Shown here piece by piece: positions 45,610 to 58,274 of a stretch of 64,000 nt of DNA. Numbering within the stretch: the stretch's first letter is position 1; every line of letters starts with the position of its first letter. The stretch comes from Megalopta genalis. Lineage: Eukaryota; Arthropoda; Insecta; Hymenoptera; Halictidae. The position numbers and the translations under genes are program-made. The notes beneath the pieces were generated by a model. The model made no database searches. It had not been told where the DNA came from and worked only from the letters and a program-made list of their open reading frames with translations. The stretch covers positions 8,743,939 through 8,807,938 of the forward strand of contig NC_135018.1 of NCBI RefSeq assembly GCF_051020955.1, written 5' to 3'.

Positions 45610-48600
45610 TGCTTCGTGCCAGTTCTCGATGAACAAAGTACGTACGTACGTGGCTAAACGCCTAGTGTCCGCCACTTTCTGACTCACCCTGTACATCACG
45701 CTCGCGCTTCACGCTTTACGCTTTTTTCCACGGTTACGTTACCGTGACTTCCCGCCATTCTAACGTCCCACCCTCGCCTTTTACTTCTGCCTTTGCCTTC
45801 GCCTTTCCGTTGACGATCGTTTCGCTTCGTCGCTCTGCCACGGTGCCGTTGTCTCGCGGCGCGATAAAGACAGAGTTAGGAAGTCGCTCCTCGTGTGGGT
45901 CCGCCCGCGATTTGGAAAACCCGGACTGGCCGACCTTGAGAGTGCCGTTCTCCGCGAGAGAGAAGGACAATCGCGATTGTCCTTTCTCGATTCCTCTCCG
46001 CACACGCTCACCTCCCTCCTCCTCTCGCGCGCGGCGGCATCTCTTTCTCTCGCTCGCTCTTCCTCCGACAGATCTTTTCGCCTCCGTTCTCCCGTCTCCT
46101 CCTCCCCCACCCCACCACTCGCATTTTCTTCTTTCGATCGTTGGTTCTCCTTACCTTGCCCGTCATTTTTAATGCTCTTTGGCCTTTGTTTACCGCATCT
46201 TTCTACCGCGTGTTTGTTTCTCCCGACGATCGCTTTTCTTCTTTGTCCTCGGCCAGTCTCAATGGTCATTTTATCCTTTCCCCTTCCGTCCTTCAATTTC
46301 TTCCCGTCCTCGCAGCGCCCTTTGTCCTCCGCGGGTTCGCGTGCTCCTAGCTTTCGTAGGTGTCCCTTTCTCTTTATCCTTTTCTTTCTCGTTTTCTCGT
46401 ACAATTCACGTTCTCTCGTATATCCTTCGCCTTTCACTCTGCATTATATTTTCATTTCTCGTACGCCTATCCACGTCCTTCGTTCCCTTCTCCTTCGAGC
46501 TCTTGTCGTTTCTATCGCATTTTCGTTTCTCGCCGGGTACATAATTCATAGTCCGTCCTCTCGTCGTTTCGTCTCCCCTGGCCGTTCAGCGTTTTCGATT
46601 TCCTTGAGCCGCGGGGTCCGTTCTCCTCGAACTCGGAAGTTGTCCCTTGCTCCCGCGCGGCCTTGCCTGTTCCCGAGCCACGAGATTGTTTTTCGGCCTG
46701 GTTAACTCCGATCGAAATCGCCACGACTATTTTGAGCGCCGGTGACGGACCGTGAATTACAATTCCTCGCGTTCCCGCTTGTGCAACACTGTGATCGAAA
46801 TCTCGAAACGGAGAAAGTGCGGCGAAGGTGGCGGGCGGCGCAGCTCCCATTTACTCCGGCAATTTCTTTTTATTCGTGCAGCGTGCGCGCGAGTCCGAGC
46901 TCTTGATGTCTCAATGGGTTCGCTCCGACGGCAATTTCGTCGGATTGTTCCGTGCTGCGTGTTCAGACGTACGCCCCTTTTACTCCTTTATCGTTGCTTC
47001 CTGCGTGGCCGCGAGCCGTGTCTTTCACGATCGGCCGTGTGTTCCGCGAGATTAAAATCGTCTTCTCGGCGTTGCTAGCCGGTCGCGGGCTTGAGCGGAC
47101 ACGTAATCGTCCCCGTTGCAATTTTATCGCGCGTTTTAACGAACCGATCGCGTGCTTTCTTCACGACCGAGGGAAACAGCTGTGTACCCGAGAGAAATTT
47201 TCATCTCGACGAAGAAGCCGGAGGTTCGAATTGGTCGCGGCGCGCGCGACGCGCACTTGAAATCATTCTAAAAGCAGTTAAGTGGCCGGCAGAACCTGTA
47301 TAAAGATTAGACAGAGTTTCTTTTCCTTTATTCAAGGAGGCATCGTGTCGGCGCGGCGCGGCGCGGCGCCTTTCTCTTTGCGCAACTGTTCCATTTCCAG
47401 GCAACAAAAGCCAGTCGAAGCTTCGCGTATAGCTGAGAAAAAGGTTTAATAGGATTTGCTAATCAGGTAAATGTCGAACCGCATGCGCGAATCATTTATT
47501 TCGGCTCGCTGCGCAGTGCGTCGTCCAAACGGGCAAAAATCGAGAAATCGATTTCATACTCGATTAAGAAGAGAAGCCTGCGTGATTGGATATCGATGAT
47601 GAACCGAGAACGATCGTGTTGCTAAGCAAACGGCGTTATTTATGATCGTATTAATTACCTGAATCTAGAAAATAGCATGTCGGTTTTACTTCGCTTCTCG
47701 TTGTTGCTTAAACCGAAGAAATACAATCTCAGTCTCGGTTTATTTTCTTCGGCAACGGATCATTGAAAAACAGACAGACGTTTGAAAAGATAAAATGTGT
47801 CGACATTCGTCCGAATGTATAGTGTGAAACAATCGCTGCGAATCTTCAGGCACTTCCGTGAAATTAACGAACAAATATTTCGGACAAAACTTGCCCGGTA
47901 TTCGGCTAACAATAAATTATCTTAATGAAAATCTGGCTGCTAATGAAAATTTGAAATTATATTATGTTTTCGATGCAAATCAACGCGTCTTCTTCCATTT
48001 TCTCTTCGGAAAATTATTAACGCGTTCAGATTGAGAATCGATTGGTTGGGAAGTTACGATTTTTTGTCCCGAACGTCTCTGCTCGACGCGATCTGTCCAG
48101 CCGGATCCATCGGGGCTCCGCGTGAAATCTTTCAAAATTCTCATTGTCGGCGAAGAGCAGCGGAAGCATCGTGTGTAATCGAGCCGTGAAATATCTCCGC
48201 CCGTTTCCCGAGTCGGGCAGCTTTCTGTCGTCGCCGATCGGGTCCCATAAATAGTTAACAGTGCGCTCACCCGCGGATACTTATCACACTTCGAAACAAC
48301 ATTACGCGCGATACGTCGCGTCGCTCGCGTCGCTCGCGTCGCTCGCAGCCGAGCGGCAGCGTTCTCCGCGGCAGTTTTTAGAGCGGCACGATAAATCGCC
48401 GCAGCATCAGGCAATTGCGCGTGTTCATCGCAAGAAAATACACGTTGCTCAATCCTTTAATAAATTATACGAGGCTCGGCCGCGAGAAACTGTTACCCGT
48501 TCCGTCGGATCAAATCCCATTTTATGATGTCGGATACTACGGAGCGCCGTGGAACGGCTCTACCGGCGATTTTACAATAACGTTTTACCATTCGGCGTAT

Positions 48601-49067
48601 TTTCTGCCCGTAGAACTCTATCCAGAAGCTTTCTGTTCGAGTTCTTCCATCGAGCCAATTTCCTCGCAGGTAGATGAAAAGAATCGGAATTTATCGGTCG
48701 CGCTCCGGTTCGATTCCGCGTTTTATCTGCGAGCGCAACATTCTTAATTGAAAACGGTATCGCGTTTAATAAACGTGTTGCCCTCTCCGCGGCTCGCTCG
48801 GATCTAGGCAAGTAGAATTGGGTGGGTGTGATTGCATGGACGCGTAGCGGGAAGTAAGTAGCGTGCAGTACTTAATAAGCCGCGTGAATTACATTATTTT
48901 ATGGTACGCTGCGCGGTCAAACTGGCCGCGCGCGAGAAGGGAACCCGCGGAGAATTAATTTCTTGGCAGGCTGGACGAAAAAACTGTAATACTGTAATAC
49001 TGGTATCGTGATCGCATAGCGGCCGCTCATCTCCGAGCGATCGATATAACCGTTTATCGCGATATTT
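45610..49067. other. Non-coding DNA with a pyrimidine-rich strand
   Basis: Bases 45740-46700 are strongly C/T-rich on the plus strand; this opens long frames on both strands (270 and 218 residues) that look compositional. A perfect-looking hairpin AGAAGGACAATCGCGATTGT... lies at 45960-45988. A GTCGCTCGC repeat is at 48316-48348. No supported gene. Confidence 0.5.
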
Positions 49068-49071
49068 TTAA

Positions 49072-49284
49072 CGCTAAACCTACCGCGGTCAACATGATCG
49101 TTTCCTTATTTTGCGATTCTGCCAACTTTAGACACTGTGTCACGGTAAACGCTCGAATAAATTATATTATTAGAGAAGGTTTTATAGTAAAATCTTTCGT
49201 TCTAAAATCTAAGTAAATTTGATCTTCTTACTTTTTTATGAAGCAACGCGCGCCAGTTACTATTACTGCTTGGTAGGTTCAGTG
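49072..49284 (+). mobile_element. TTAA-flanked MITE, CRCTRAACCTACC family
   Basis: TTAA at 49068-49071 and 49285-49288. The ends CGCTAAACCTACC and (inward) CACTGAACCTACC are inverted. 213 bp, no coding capacity. Confidence 0.7.
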
Positions 49285-49288
49285 TTAA

Positions 49289-50461
49289 ATAGGATCGTCC
49301 GCGTGCACGTGCGAATTCTACAAATCAAAAATATAGCGAATATACAGTGATGTGCATGATTATAGTCTCGAAGTAATTTTGTACATTGTTATTGTTATCT
49401 GTGCGAGAAGTTACCAAAATATTATATTCGTATATTTCGATTTTCTATGATTTCTAATATAGAAATATACAAATATGATATTCTCGGGACGCAAACGGTT
49501 GAACGAAATTTCTAATTTACGAAGATGAAGAAGCTTGATCGAACGAAGCCTCCTTTTTTGTTCGTCGGCTACTATGTAGATTTCTAAATCGAAATAGAAC
49601 GAGACCGTCCTGAGCGGACCGATAAAAGTTGAATTTCCGTTGCCGCGGCTATTCGGAAAATTCGATCGAACGAAGCACGGTGAACTTTGAAAATGCGAGC
49701 TGAATTGAACGCGATCTTCTTAGCGAGACGAAACTAAGATGCTTGTGCACGCATACGGTGAAAACGTGTGCGCTCGATTAGAAGTTCGTCGCGCGTGTGC
49801 GGTAATTTGACAGGAAGAAGAAGGGAAGGAAGGTATCGGGTCTATGGAGAAATAAATACAACGGCGGTAAAACGGCGCATAAATATAGTCGGGCATGGGG
49901 CAGCGCTTAATAAGGTGTTCGAATAACGTTGTGCCACGCGAGCAAAGGTGCAGAGAGTCCCGGGCGAAAAGTGGTCGTCGCGCAGCGCAGCGCCGCGCCG
50001 CGACGCCGTTACATCGTATAAACCATGTTCCCGTCGTTAATTCCTCCGGTTTGCGAATTTAATAATTCCCTCCGAGCAACGTTCGAGTGTGCCGCGTACG
50101 AAACGTTCGTTATCCGATAATCTTAAGTTCGACGGAGCCGGGAAACGTCGTGTATACAACAATAATGCGACAGAATCGCACGTAAATCGTGGATCTTAAC
50201 GGCGGCGTTACGGCGATGCACCCTGCGCGTTTCAACTTCAACGCTAACAATCGTTGTCTAGAAAGTCCGAGCGACACTCGCAGAGAAAAGCTTTCAGAGA
50301 AGTTTGAAGAAGAAGGGTTACACAGAGATTGTCTGTTGAATTTACAGTTTTTAATAGCGAAGCCTATGCAGTTCTCTGCGAGCCTTAAAATACATAGGGA
50401 AAAAAAACTGGCACATAATGAACTTATAATTCTCTCCGATTGCAAAAGTGTTATACATATA
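49289..50461. other. Non-coding DNA
   Basis: No feature recognised. Confidence 0.4.
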
Positions 50462-50905
50462 CAGGGTGTCCCAGGGTTTAATGTTCAAACTTTGTCAGTA
50501 TATTCTATGGCACAATGAAAGAAAAAAATGTTATGTAAACATAGGTCATATAGAGCTTTATTAAGAAGTTATAACAAAAATTCAGAATAGGAATAGTAAT
50601 CAACTAAAAAGAAATGAAAAATAAAAAAAAATCTTCGATCGATGTCAATCATGTATTGTCAACAACGGTTATTAATACGTTTCGAAATGTATTAATAAAC
50701 ACAGCTTACATAAACACACGGCATGTGCTGATCTATTCAAGCCAATGCCCGCAGTAACAGCATGTTGATTACTATTCATATTCTGAATTTTTGTTATAAC
50801 TTCTTAATAAAGTTCTAAAGTTCTATGTTTACATAACATTTTTTTCTTACTTTGTGCCATAGAATACACTGACAAAGTTTGAACATTAAAACCTGGGACA
50901 CCCTG
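50462..50905. mobile_element. CAGGGTGTCCCAGG foldback MITE, copy 1
   Basis: TA-flanked, 444 bp. The arms of about 130 bp include TTTAATGTTCAAACTTTGTC, TTCTATGGCACAA and TATGTAAACATAGG, mirrored at the right end (CCTGGGACACCCTG). No coding capacity. Confidence 0.9.
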
Positions 50906-51070
50906 TATAATCCAAAATACAATATCAGTGCATAGACGTGATAATAAAGACATTGTATATTATTATTATTGTATACTGCATTATTTGTATTATTATTCGT
51001 CATTTCATATAAACGCTTACCTAAAATTTTATTTAATTACATACTCCTACAACGTGGTCGCTAACAAGTA

Positions 51071-51350
51071 CACTGCGGATCTTTATGGAAAATAAAAATT
51101 GTCATTTAATTATAAGAAACATAATTTCGATGAAAATGCCTTTTTTTATTTAATAATTGCAATAAATTTAAAACACTATTTAATACAAATTAATAATATA
51201 AATATAATATCATAATTATATTATAATACAAATATAATATTATATACATGTGTAATATAATTACAATTATAATATAAATTCTTTTAATGTCATCACAATT
51301 CTGTATTTAACTTATTCGTTTGTTTCTTAAACGCATAAAAATCCGTGGTC
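51071..51350. mobile_element. CTGCGGATTTTATGCA-family MITE, AT-expanded
   Basis: The left end is ACTGCGGATCTTTATGGAAA and the right end reads inward AGACCACGGATTTTTATGCG. The centre is expanded with ATAATATAA repeats. Confidence 0.55.
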
Positions 51351-52204
51351 TACTGATAACCTAAGAGAGTCGATGTGACCTTGAACACTAAATTAACTGA
51401 AAAAGAGAAGCGTGTTTTAGCGGTTTATCAGAGAATTTTCGTCAAATCTCGCGCGATATTGTAGAGGAGAACTACCACGAATGGGACACTTTTGTTTAGA
51501 ACAAGATAACAAAAGAACTAAACGAGATCTATCCAATTCTAGTTTGAAGCATTCGAAAGATCGGTTCTTTTGCTGCAGGAATTGCATAGGAATACTATGG
51601 AAAACTTCGATTCAATTTCGACCGCACGGAATCTTGAACTGCGAAAGAAAATCGTGCGCGGTAAATGCGGCAATGGCGCGCAGCGATGCGACGTTAACAG
51701 CGATCGGGTTCTGTTACGCTGCCCGTTTTAATTGAGGATACTATGGGCAACGGTACAACGAACGAGACAAACAAGTAGCCGCGTACACCGATCTCGAAAC
51801 GCCGTCGTTGAATGAATACGCGGAGCTTCCCGCATGCGAAACGACGCGCGACGCCGAGCCGTGCATAAGGACGACCGCCGCCGTAAGCCGGCGTACGTGA
51901 TTAGGCGACTGCGGACATTCATGCGAATTCCCGTTTTCGCCGATCGGCTCGCCCGAGTTTTCCTTCGGAGATATGCGTATCGCGCGACCATCGGCGAAGT
52001 TTTAGATGTGAAAGAATTGCTTCTGCCGCGGCGAAGATGGAGGAGGAAAAGAAAACAGTACATTCTCCGCAATCTCTTGCCACATTGCCCATTTTTGTTT
52101 CCAAGCTGAGCGTCAATTAAAGAGAATTTACTGTAGAAGATTGTGTGGGCGAAACGGGCTTTTCGAAGCACGAGATCGAATTCTCTTGTCACCAATATTT
52201 AAAC
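51351..52204. other. Non-coding DNA with a half hairpin element
   Basis: Bases 52085-52133 are a half copy of the CAGTAAATTCTC hairpin family (CCAAGCTGAGCGTCAATT, ending AATTTACTG). No gene. Confidence 0.5.
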
Positions 52205-52315
52205 ATTGAAGTAGATATAAACACACGTAATAAAGTTTCTTTTACTCCTAAGAAATTATTGCGATCGAAAAAATCCTAATCGTCGTAATTGTAAAAAAAT
52301 TGGTGCGGCGAGGAA
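52205..52315. repeat. TTAA-ended MITE fragment, pair with 62405
   Basis: The right end is GGTGCGGCGAGGAATTAATG, with TTAA at 52316-52319. It is similar along about 110 bp to 62405-62523 (GGTACGGCAAAGGGTTAATG). The left end was not found. Confidence 0.5.
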
Positions 52316-52319
52316 TTAA

Positions 52320-53139
52320 TGTTCAAGGTCCGAGGATGACTCTCGGAATCCCGACATCACGAGATCGCGAGGCAGAGAGATCGAACGATATCGATTGTCG
52401 AGAGCGTCTCTCTTACTGTCGCGCAGTAGTTCAGAAGCCCGAAATCATGGTGAAAATCCTAAAAATCGAGGTTGCCGCGTCACCCGTATGCGATATTATT
52501 CAAAATTGAATTTCTATACTAATCCATGAAAATTTCTTAATTTTATTAAGATTCGCAAGAGCTAAGAATGTTGAAATAGTAATCGACGTCATACAAAGTT
52601 TGCTTTGCAAGTTTAATTTAATTGATTAAAATACTTTAATTCTATGAAATTTTGAGATGTTTTCGGCGCGGCCGTCAATGTGCTAATTTACGAATTGGCT
52701 ACTTCGATCATGCATCTATGGTGTGGGCAAAACGAAATGAGTCATACTTTCATATCTGAGCGGCGATTGCACTTTAAACTTCGAGTTTGTTGGGCAATCG
52801 TTTCTCGCGAGCGTGAGCGACAGTGCGAAGTGCAAAGTACATCTTTTTGTGGAAGAAATTATTTTCAATTCTATAAATTGGATATTGCTCCTGGCGGTGA
52901 GTAGATTTTTCAGCGCTATCGCATCAAGAATTGTTAACTGTTAAATTTGCAGACCGATAAATTGTAGACTCAAATTATAAGAGAAAATGGAATGCATTTA
53001 TTGGCCGTCTTAGGCGGCCCTGTCTTCGAGCTTACTGCGACAATAGTTTATACTTTCATCTTGTTGGAGGTAAAAAATTGGCTGCGTCGAGCTGCACGTT
53101 TGTCCATTATAGCCATTTTTTATGAGGCAACGTATGGTA
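52320..53139. other. Non-coding DNA
   Basis: No feature recognised. Confidence 0.4.
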
Positions 53140-53238
53140 CACTGGCTCACGAAAGTATATAAAACGGAATAACATTTCAAAATCGTGACAAAATACTGAA
53201 ATTGTTTTCAATTGTTGCAAGGGCTGCTCTATTAGACA
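53140..53238 (+). mobile_element. CAGTGG-type transposon left end
   Basis: Follows TA at 53138-53139. CACTGGCTCACGAAAGTA and TATAAAACGGAATAAC match the ends at 59359 and 58275. The conserved TAGACAATG block lies at its inner limit. The matching right end was not found downstream. Confidence 0.55.
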
Positions 53239-53661
53239 ATGTCGAAAATTATTTTGGAGGAATTGCAATTTGTTCGACGGAAAACAAATATCTCAATTAC
53301 GTGTTCTCTATTTTCAGGATCATTGGACAGAGAATACCGATTTAGCAGAAAAGAAGCGTTTCTGATGATTAAGGGACATTTAAATGGTGACACCAATTCA
53401 ATAATCGAACGCTTTAATCGTGAAACATTTGATGAAGAAGGACGCGTCATCGACATCAAAACGATGACGCGGCGGCTGGAGCGACGAAGAAATGATTTTC
53501 TGCCGGATTTTTGTCAAAATTTGCAAATTCGGATTCGTGATCAGAATTCCCGAAAACGTGCAGATACCAACAATCAATTTTTCAACCATCTATCTGCCGT
53601 ATTGGATCCGCCATTTTGCTTATTGACATTTGAGATTCAGATTCGCAATCGGCGACCATGA
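53239..53661 (+). CDS. Uncharacterised 140-residue open frame beside a transposon end
   Basis: The frame starts at the ATG in TAGACAATGTCG, immediately inside the CAGTGG-type end. It encodes a charged protein: VRRKTNIS, a KEAFLMIKGHLNGDTNSIIERFNRET-type helical segment (about residues 38-64), the basic RRLERRRN, and a hydrophobic C-terminus. I recognise no domain. A good splice acceptor (TTCTCTATTTTCAG) lies inside it, so the 3' part could instead be an exon. For moderate-GC sequence this is a long frame, but many chance frames exist in this window. It could be a degenerate transposase, a captured host exon or chance. Confidence 0.3.
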   Translation: MSKIILEELQFVRRKTNISITCSLFSGSLDREYRFSRKEAFLMIKGHLNGDTNSIIERFNRETFDEEGRVIDIKTMTRRLERRRNDFLPDFCQNLQIRIRDQNSRKRADTNNQFFNHLSAVLDPPFCLLTFEIQIRNRRP

Positions 53662-55023
53662 AAACCTTCACGTACAAATTATCAAAATGAAATCCGCCGA
53701 TGTCTTAGATTTTGACCATGATTTCGGGCTTCTGTAACACTATACGCCAGGACTGTCGGGACTGTCGGGAGGTCGCCGGCAGGGATCTCGCCGCGGACGG
53801 TTTTCGGCGGGACGTAAAGTTTTCCTCCGCCGAAGGAAAAAAAGACTATGTGCGCGCATTCCCCCGGTGCACGTGGCACGTACACCTACCGAGTCGCGTT
53901 TTATATCTGCCGGTAACGTTCGCGGCATATTTTATACTCGCTGACTTATGTTTAATTCAGCGGAACACCGTGGCTCCGTAGCTCGCATACGGAGAGGATC
54001 GGCGAATGCGGGAAGATTGAGCGCAGATTGGCCGGGTCGAGGGAGCAAACGTCGTGAAAAAAGAACGGCCGGGGAACGGGTTAAAAATTGAAAACGCGGC
54101 AATAATTTATTTCGCTAACATCCGAGCGCGCCTTCCACGTCGACCCGTTCCACGCCTCGAGCATTTCGATGCAGCCGATCTCCTTCGGTTTCTCTTTCTT
54201 ATTCTACCCTCGCTCCGCCGAGATCCAACCCTCTCGTCTATTCTCGATACGCCGCATCTATCGGCAATCCCTCCGATCCGAGCGAGGCTAATCTCAATCG
54301 TTTCTTGCCGCAATCGCTGCGCGATAAATGCGATTTTCAACCCTCGGCACTCTTCGAGACGTCTTCCTGACCCGCGAGGCTTCTTTCTTTCGGAACTTTC
54401 GAGCTTCGGGATTTTAGAACTCTAGAACTTCAGCGCTTCAGGATATTTTCGTCGGAGCTGCGAGACCATCGAGCGTTCGGTTTGCGCTAAGCTTCAGGAC
54501 TGTAGGACATGAAAACCTCAAGGGTCTCGCAACTTAGAACCATCGAAACGACGATGCTTCGACGCAGACTGGTTCGGCGAAGGACTAAAGAGACCATAGG
54601 ACTCCTCGCAGTTGACGGAGCTAACTATTTCAACAGACTTGTCCATATTTGCGTCCAACCGGCGAGGCGCGCGACCCGCGACTCGACATCGATGTTCGAT
54701 AAATAAGGGAGAAAGCTGTTCAAGGGGGAGGGGGCGGGGTGTAACGTAATGTGCTCTCGAAAACGGCATTCGGAAAACTATGAGCGGGTCGCGTGGGCGT
54801 CGAGGTTTTCTTCTCCGAGTCGTCCCACGTTTCGCAATCTGTCGTCACACCCGCGCTTTACGGGCCGTTGGTGGGTGGACCACTCTATTTACTATATCGT
54901 ATGGCGCGTACTGCTTCGTGCAAGCGTTTTCTTTAACCGTATTACCAAGAAATATCGGTTTTGATATTTCCGATTTTCTGTCAGCTCGAGGATGAGAGAG
55001 ATTCGGAGGTCTCCTAGGTGCTA
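53662..55023. other. Non-coding DNA
   Basis: GC-rich. No supported gene. Confidence 0.4.
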
Positions 55024-55177
55024 CAATAAATCCCCTCCAATTGTCTCTCAGCTTGTAGACAAAAATGGATAATTTGGGGCGAGGTGATACGATTATTCGA
55101 GCCGCGTGGCTCGTTCTTATAGTTGTTGGTAATCGACGACTATGACAAGCTGAGGGACAATTGGAGACAATTTACTG
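55024..55177. mobile_element. CAGTAAATTCTC hairpin element, copy 4
   Basis: The left half is complete (AAAAATGGATAATTTGGGG, GATACGATTATTCGAGCC, TCGTTCTTATAGTTGT). The right arm has lost its middle and resumes at ACAAGCTGAGGGACAATTGG, ending TTTACTG. Confidence 0.75.
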
Positions 55178-55649
55178 CACCACGAATCGTCATCTTGTTA
55201 TGGTAGATTATAAAGGGTGTCCATTTTTTGTCGTTACTTTGAAATTTCGCGGCATTTAAATTGTTTTTACTGGATTGCCATATGTTTATTTGATATTCGA
55301 CAAGTGGAGACATTGCGGCGAACATTGCGGTGAACAAGAACGTAGAGATATTCGATTCAACGACGCCTGTTTATTAAAAATTCTGAAAAATTCTGAAAAA
55401 TTCTTACACATTCGATGAAAGTTATGTATAGCACACACTGTGCTATAATTGCTATAATTGAATAAACATTTTATTATTATTCTATTATTATTTTATTATT
55501 ATTCGGTGTCGAGCTGTTTTTACTCGATTTCTCACACTGACCATTTGATATTTTACTAAAAATTATGCGTAATTATTATTTATCGTATATATAACAATGA
55601 AACAAACTTATTGCGACCCAGTCTTGTGGCGGAATTTAACTCTTCAGTT
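55178..55649. other. Non-coding DNA
   Basis: ATT-rich microsatellite near 55470-55503. No gene. Confidence 0.4.
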
Positions 55650-55734
55650 CTAAATTTGTTATAAACTATTTCTTTAACGCATTAAATGAACATGCAAGCA
55701 CGTACCATTGATGGTACACGTGGCGCGGAACATG
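55650..55734 (-). mobile_element. TTAA MITE, CACGTTCCGTGCC family, partial copy
   Basis: The right end reads inward CATGTTCCGCGCCACGTGTA from TTAA at 55735-55738. The palindrome CGTACCATTGATGGTACACG (55701-55720) ends 14 bp from the TTAA, as in the copy at 23975. The other end was not found. Confidence 0.7.
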
Positions 55735-55738
55735 TTAA

Positions 55739-56575
55739 ACTACAACATTATTATATACTCTTACTCGTGTACTAGCTATTACATTATATCCCATAAGAAA
55801 TTGATTGTTCATCCCGTTAAAGGACAAACATTATTATTATTATTATTATTGTTACAGAACCTGTGAGAGCATCGACCAGAGCGGAGCGACCGTGAAATCT
55901 GCGAAAATGTCCGTGTTTGGTACAAGAGTCGGTCGAAGGAATCGCGTTTCGATTGCTTGGCGTAACAGCGATGGAAATTCGGGTGCGCAGGTTTCGTTTC
56001 GATAAGAAGAAACGAAAGCGAAGCGTTCCGGATGGCGAGGTAGCGAGCCATCGAGGAATTCTCGAGCGGAGAACGCGAGGCTCTCGACGCGGACGTAAAT
56101 TTTCTGCTCGGAAAACCGACGAGGATATTCGCGGGGGCCATGATTCTCGCGGATTCGGACGGCCAGGACGCTCGGCGTTTGCGAACTTGTTTGGCGCGAC
56201 TGAAAGAGGACGCTCGGCGTCGTATTTTCTATCGTAAAATCGCGCTCGCGGGAACGCTATCGCGGGAATGCTCTCGTTCCGCGGCCGGGTCCATGGCACT
56301 TAGACGGGAACAAGAGCCAGGCTCTACGATCGCATCGACACTGCGGAGGCGAATGTCTCCAGGACCAGACTATCGTTACACCGGCCACGATGCAATCGAG
56401 AGCACCGATCGATGTTTCCTGCGTGGCTGCTAAAGACATAACGTTCACGTGTTTACGATACCCGGCCGCGACGATAATTCGACCCGTAAGGGCGTACGCG
56501 CGTGCTCGTATGTATTTCTATTCTCTGTATCCTTTATATCCTCTGTATTCTCCGCGACCTCCATATATGTATATA
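55739..56575. other. Non-coding DNA
   Basis: ATT repeat at 55830-55851. CpG-rich chance frames. No gene. Confidence 0.4.
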
Positions 56576-57027
56576 CAGGGTGGCGCACGGAACACGATCG
56601 CTTTAATTTATTCTACTGCCAGTGGCCCGATCGAAGATTTTGTTCAGCTAAAATAACATGGTTTAAGGAGAGCTCGAAGATGATCGTACCAAATGTTTCG
56701 TCGACCCTACTTTTCCGGAGTTGTCAAGATCACCTTCAGCTTTTTGTTGGTTGACCTGTAATTATTATTGCATCCATCTTTTAGGGGACGCCGAGACGAA
56801 TTCGGCAAGCATCATAACATATAGTTTGATCTGAATCTAAAAAAATATTTGTGGGTTCACCTATAAATGAAACCTTGATAACTCTGACTGAAAGAAGGTT
56901 GACAACAAGTTTGGTGCAATCGTCTTAAAGGATCTCCTCAGGCAATCTTATATTAGCACAAAAAATTCCCAATCGAAGCACCAGCAGCAGAATAAATGCA
57001 GCTGATCACGTTCCGTGTCCCACCCTG
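56576..57027. mobile_element. CAGGGTGGCGCACGG-ended MITE
   Basis: TA-flanked, 452 bp. The inverted ends are CAGGGTGGCGCACGGAAC and, inward from the right, CAGGGTGGGACACGGAAC. The interior is not palindromic and has no recognisable protein, so it is a different family from the CAGGGTGTCC foldbacks. Confidence 0.8.
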
Positions 57028-58274
57028 TATATCAGCGCAGGTAAGCCGCGACACGGCTCCGCCCGTATTATTCGCGGTTTTGTCCCGAGAATTGTTGCGC
57101 TAGCCGTGAGCTTGACAGCCTTATTCCGTCGGCCGATATGCTTTTTACAGACAGCGCCGCGGACAGCACTCTCGATTTTACTGGAATTTCGGCTCCGAGA
57201 CGCCCAACCTTGTCGATCCACATTGCGCATTCGAGCAGGCACCAGCCAGTTGTTCTTGAGACGCTTCGTTTTGCTGCTCTCGAATTGCTGAATTCGTATG
57301 CAAACATTGATATTCCCCGATTTCAATTTACGATAAATTTGTTCGTGGCCGCTATAATGAAGAATTCAGACCCCCGAGGGCAAAGCTCGCGTGTCTCGTT
57401 AAAGCTCGTCGAAGCTCGCACTTTTGATTCGGAGTTGTCCACGTCGAAGCGTGAGAACGATCCGCGAGTTGGCCGCATTTTTCCGGCTCCGAGAATGGAC
57501 CGTCGAGTAGTCTCTTAAGTATAATTTCAACGAGAAAATGGGCGACCAACGGTTCAGCCGAAGAAAACCTGAACGAGATAAATGGTACGGGGAAGCGGTG
57601 TGTGCCGAGATAATAGAGGTCGCTACAAAGGTGCACAGGAAACGCGATATCGCTAATGACACGGCATGGAATATTATATTCGCTGTTGCCATTCTCTGCA
57701 CAAAGTAGCAATAAACGGAGAGAAAGGTACCTCGAGCGATCGATAAAAACGTTTCCGCTGGAAGATTACGAGGAAGATAACGAGGCACGTTCGCGGGGCT
57801 GCGATATCTCCGCGGGATCGGGGATTAATTGCTTCGGATAGACGTTCGAATATCAACCTCTAGCTGGACACGGAAAAACAACGCTGTTCCGCATCGGTCG
57901 ATTCGCGTTTCTTCGCTGTGAACTTGCTTGCCTTTCCGGAGAACTGGAAAACAAACCGCACAGTGTATCGACGCTAGTTCGCATTTTGCCTGTAACCCTC
58001 CCCAAAGGCGGTGATTGGCTTCATTTTGACTCAGAACATTTAAATCGTTTGATTAATTAATTGTCGACAATCGAATAAAAGAAATTGCTGTTGCATTTTA
58101 GGGACAACAAATAGGCTAATAACTCTGCAAGAAATATCTTATGTTTTGGAAAAATTGTTGAATAAAGCTGAATGAATTGTCATATAAGTATGTAATTATA
58201 CAATAACATAACAACTATACAATAACAATATAATTATATAATAATCATATAATAACAAGACATGCTCATAAATA
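57028..58274. other. Non-coding DNA
   Basis: No feature recognised. AT-rich (TATAATAACA)n-like stretch at 58187-58258. Confidence 0.4.

Noticed and set aside
45781..46705. Open frames of 270 residues (plus) and 218 residues (minus)
   Set aside because: They overlap on opposite strands in a C/T-rich stretch, have low-complexity Ser/Pro/Phe or Lys/Arg/Glu composition and show no domain. Compositional artefact.
55214..55230. AAGGGTGTCC near 55210 as another CAGGGTGTCC element
   Set aside because: No matching inverted end downstream and no shared arm sequence.
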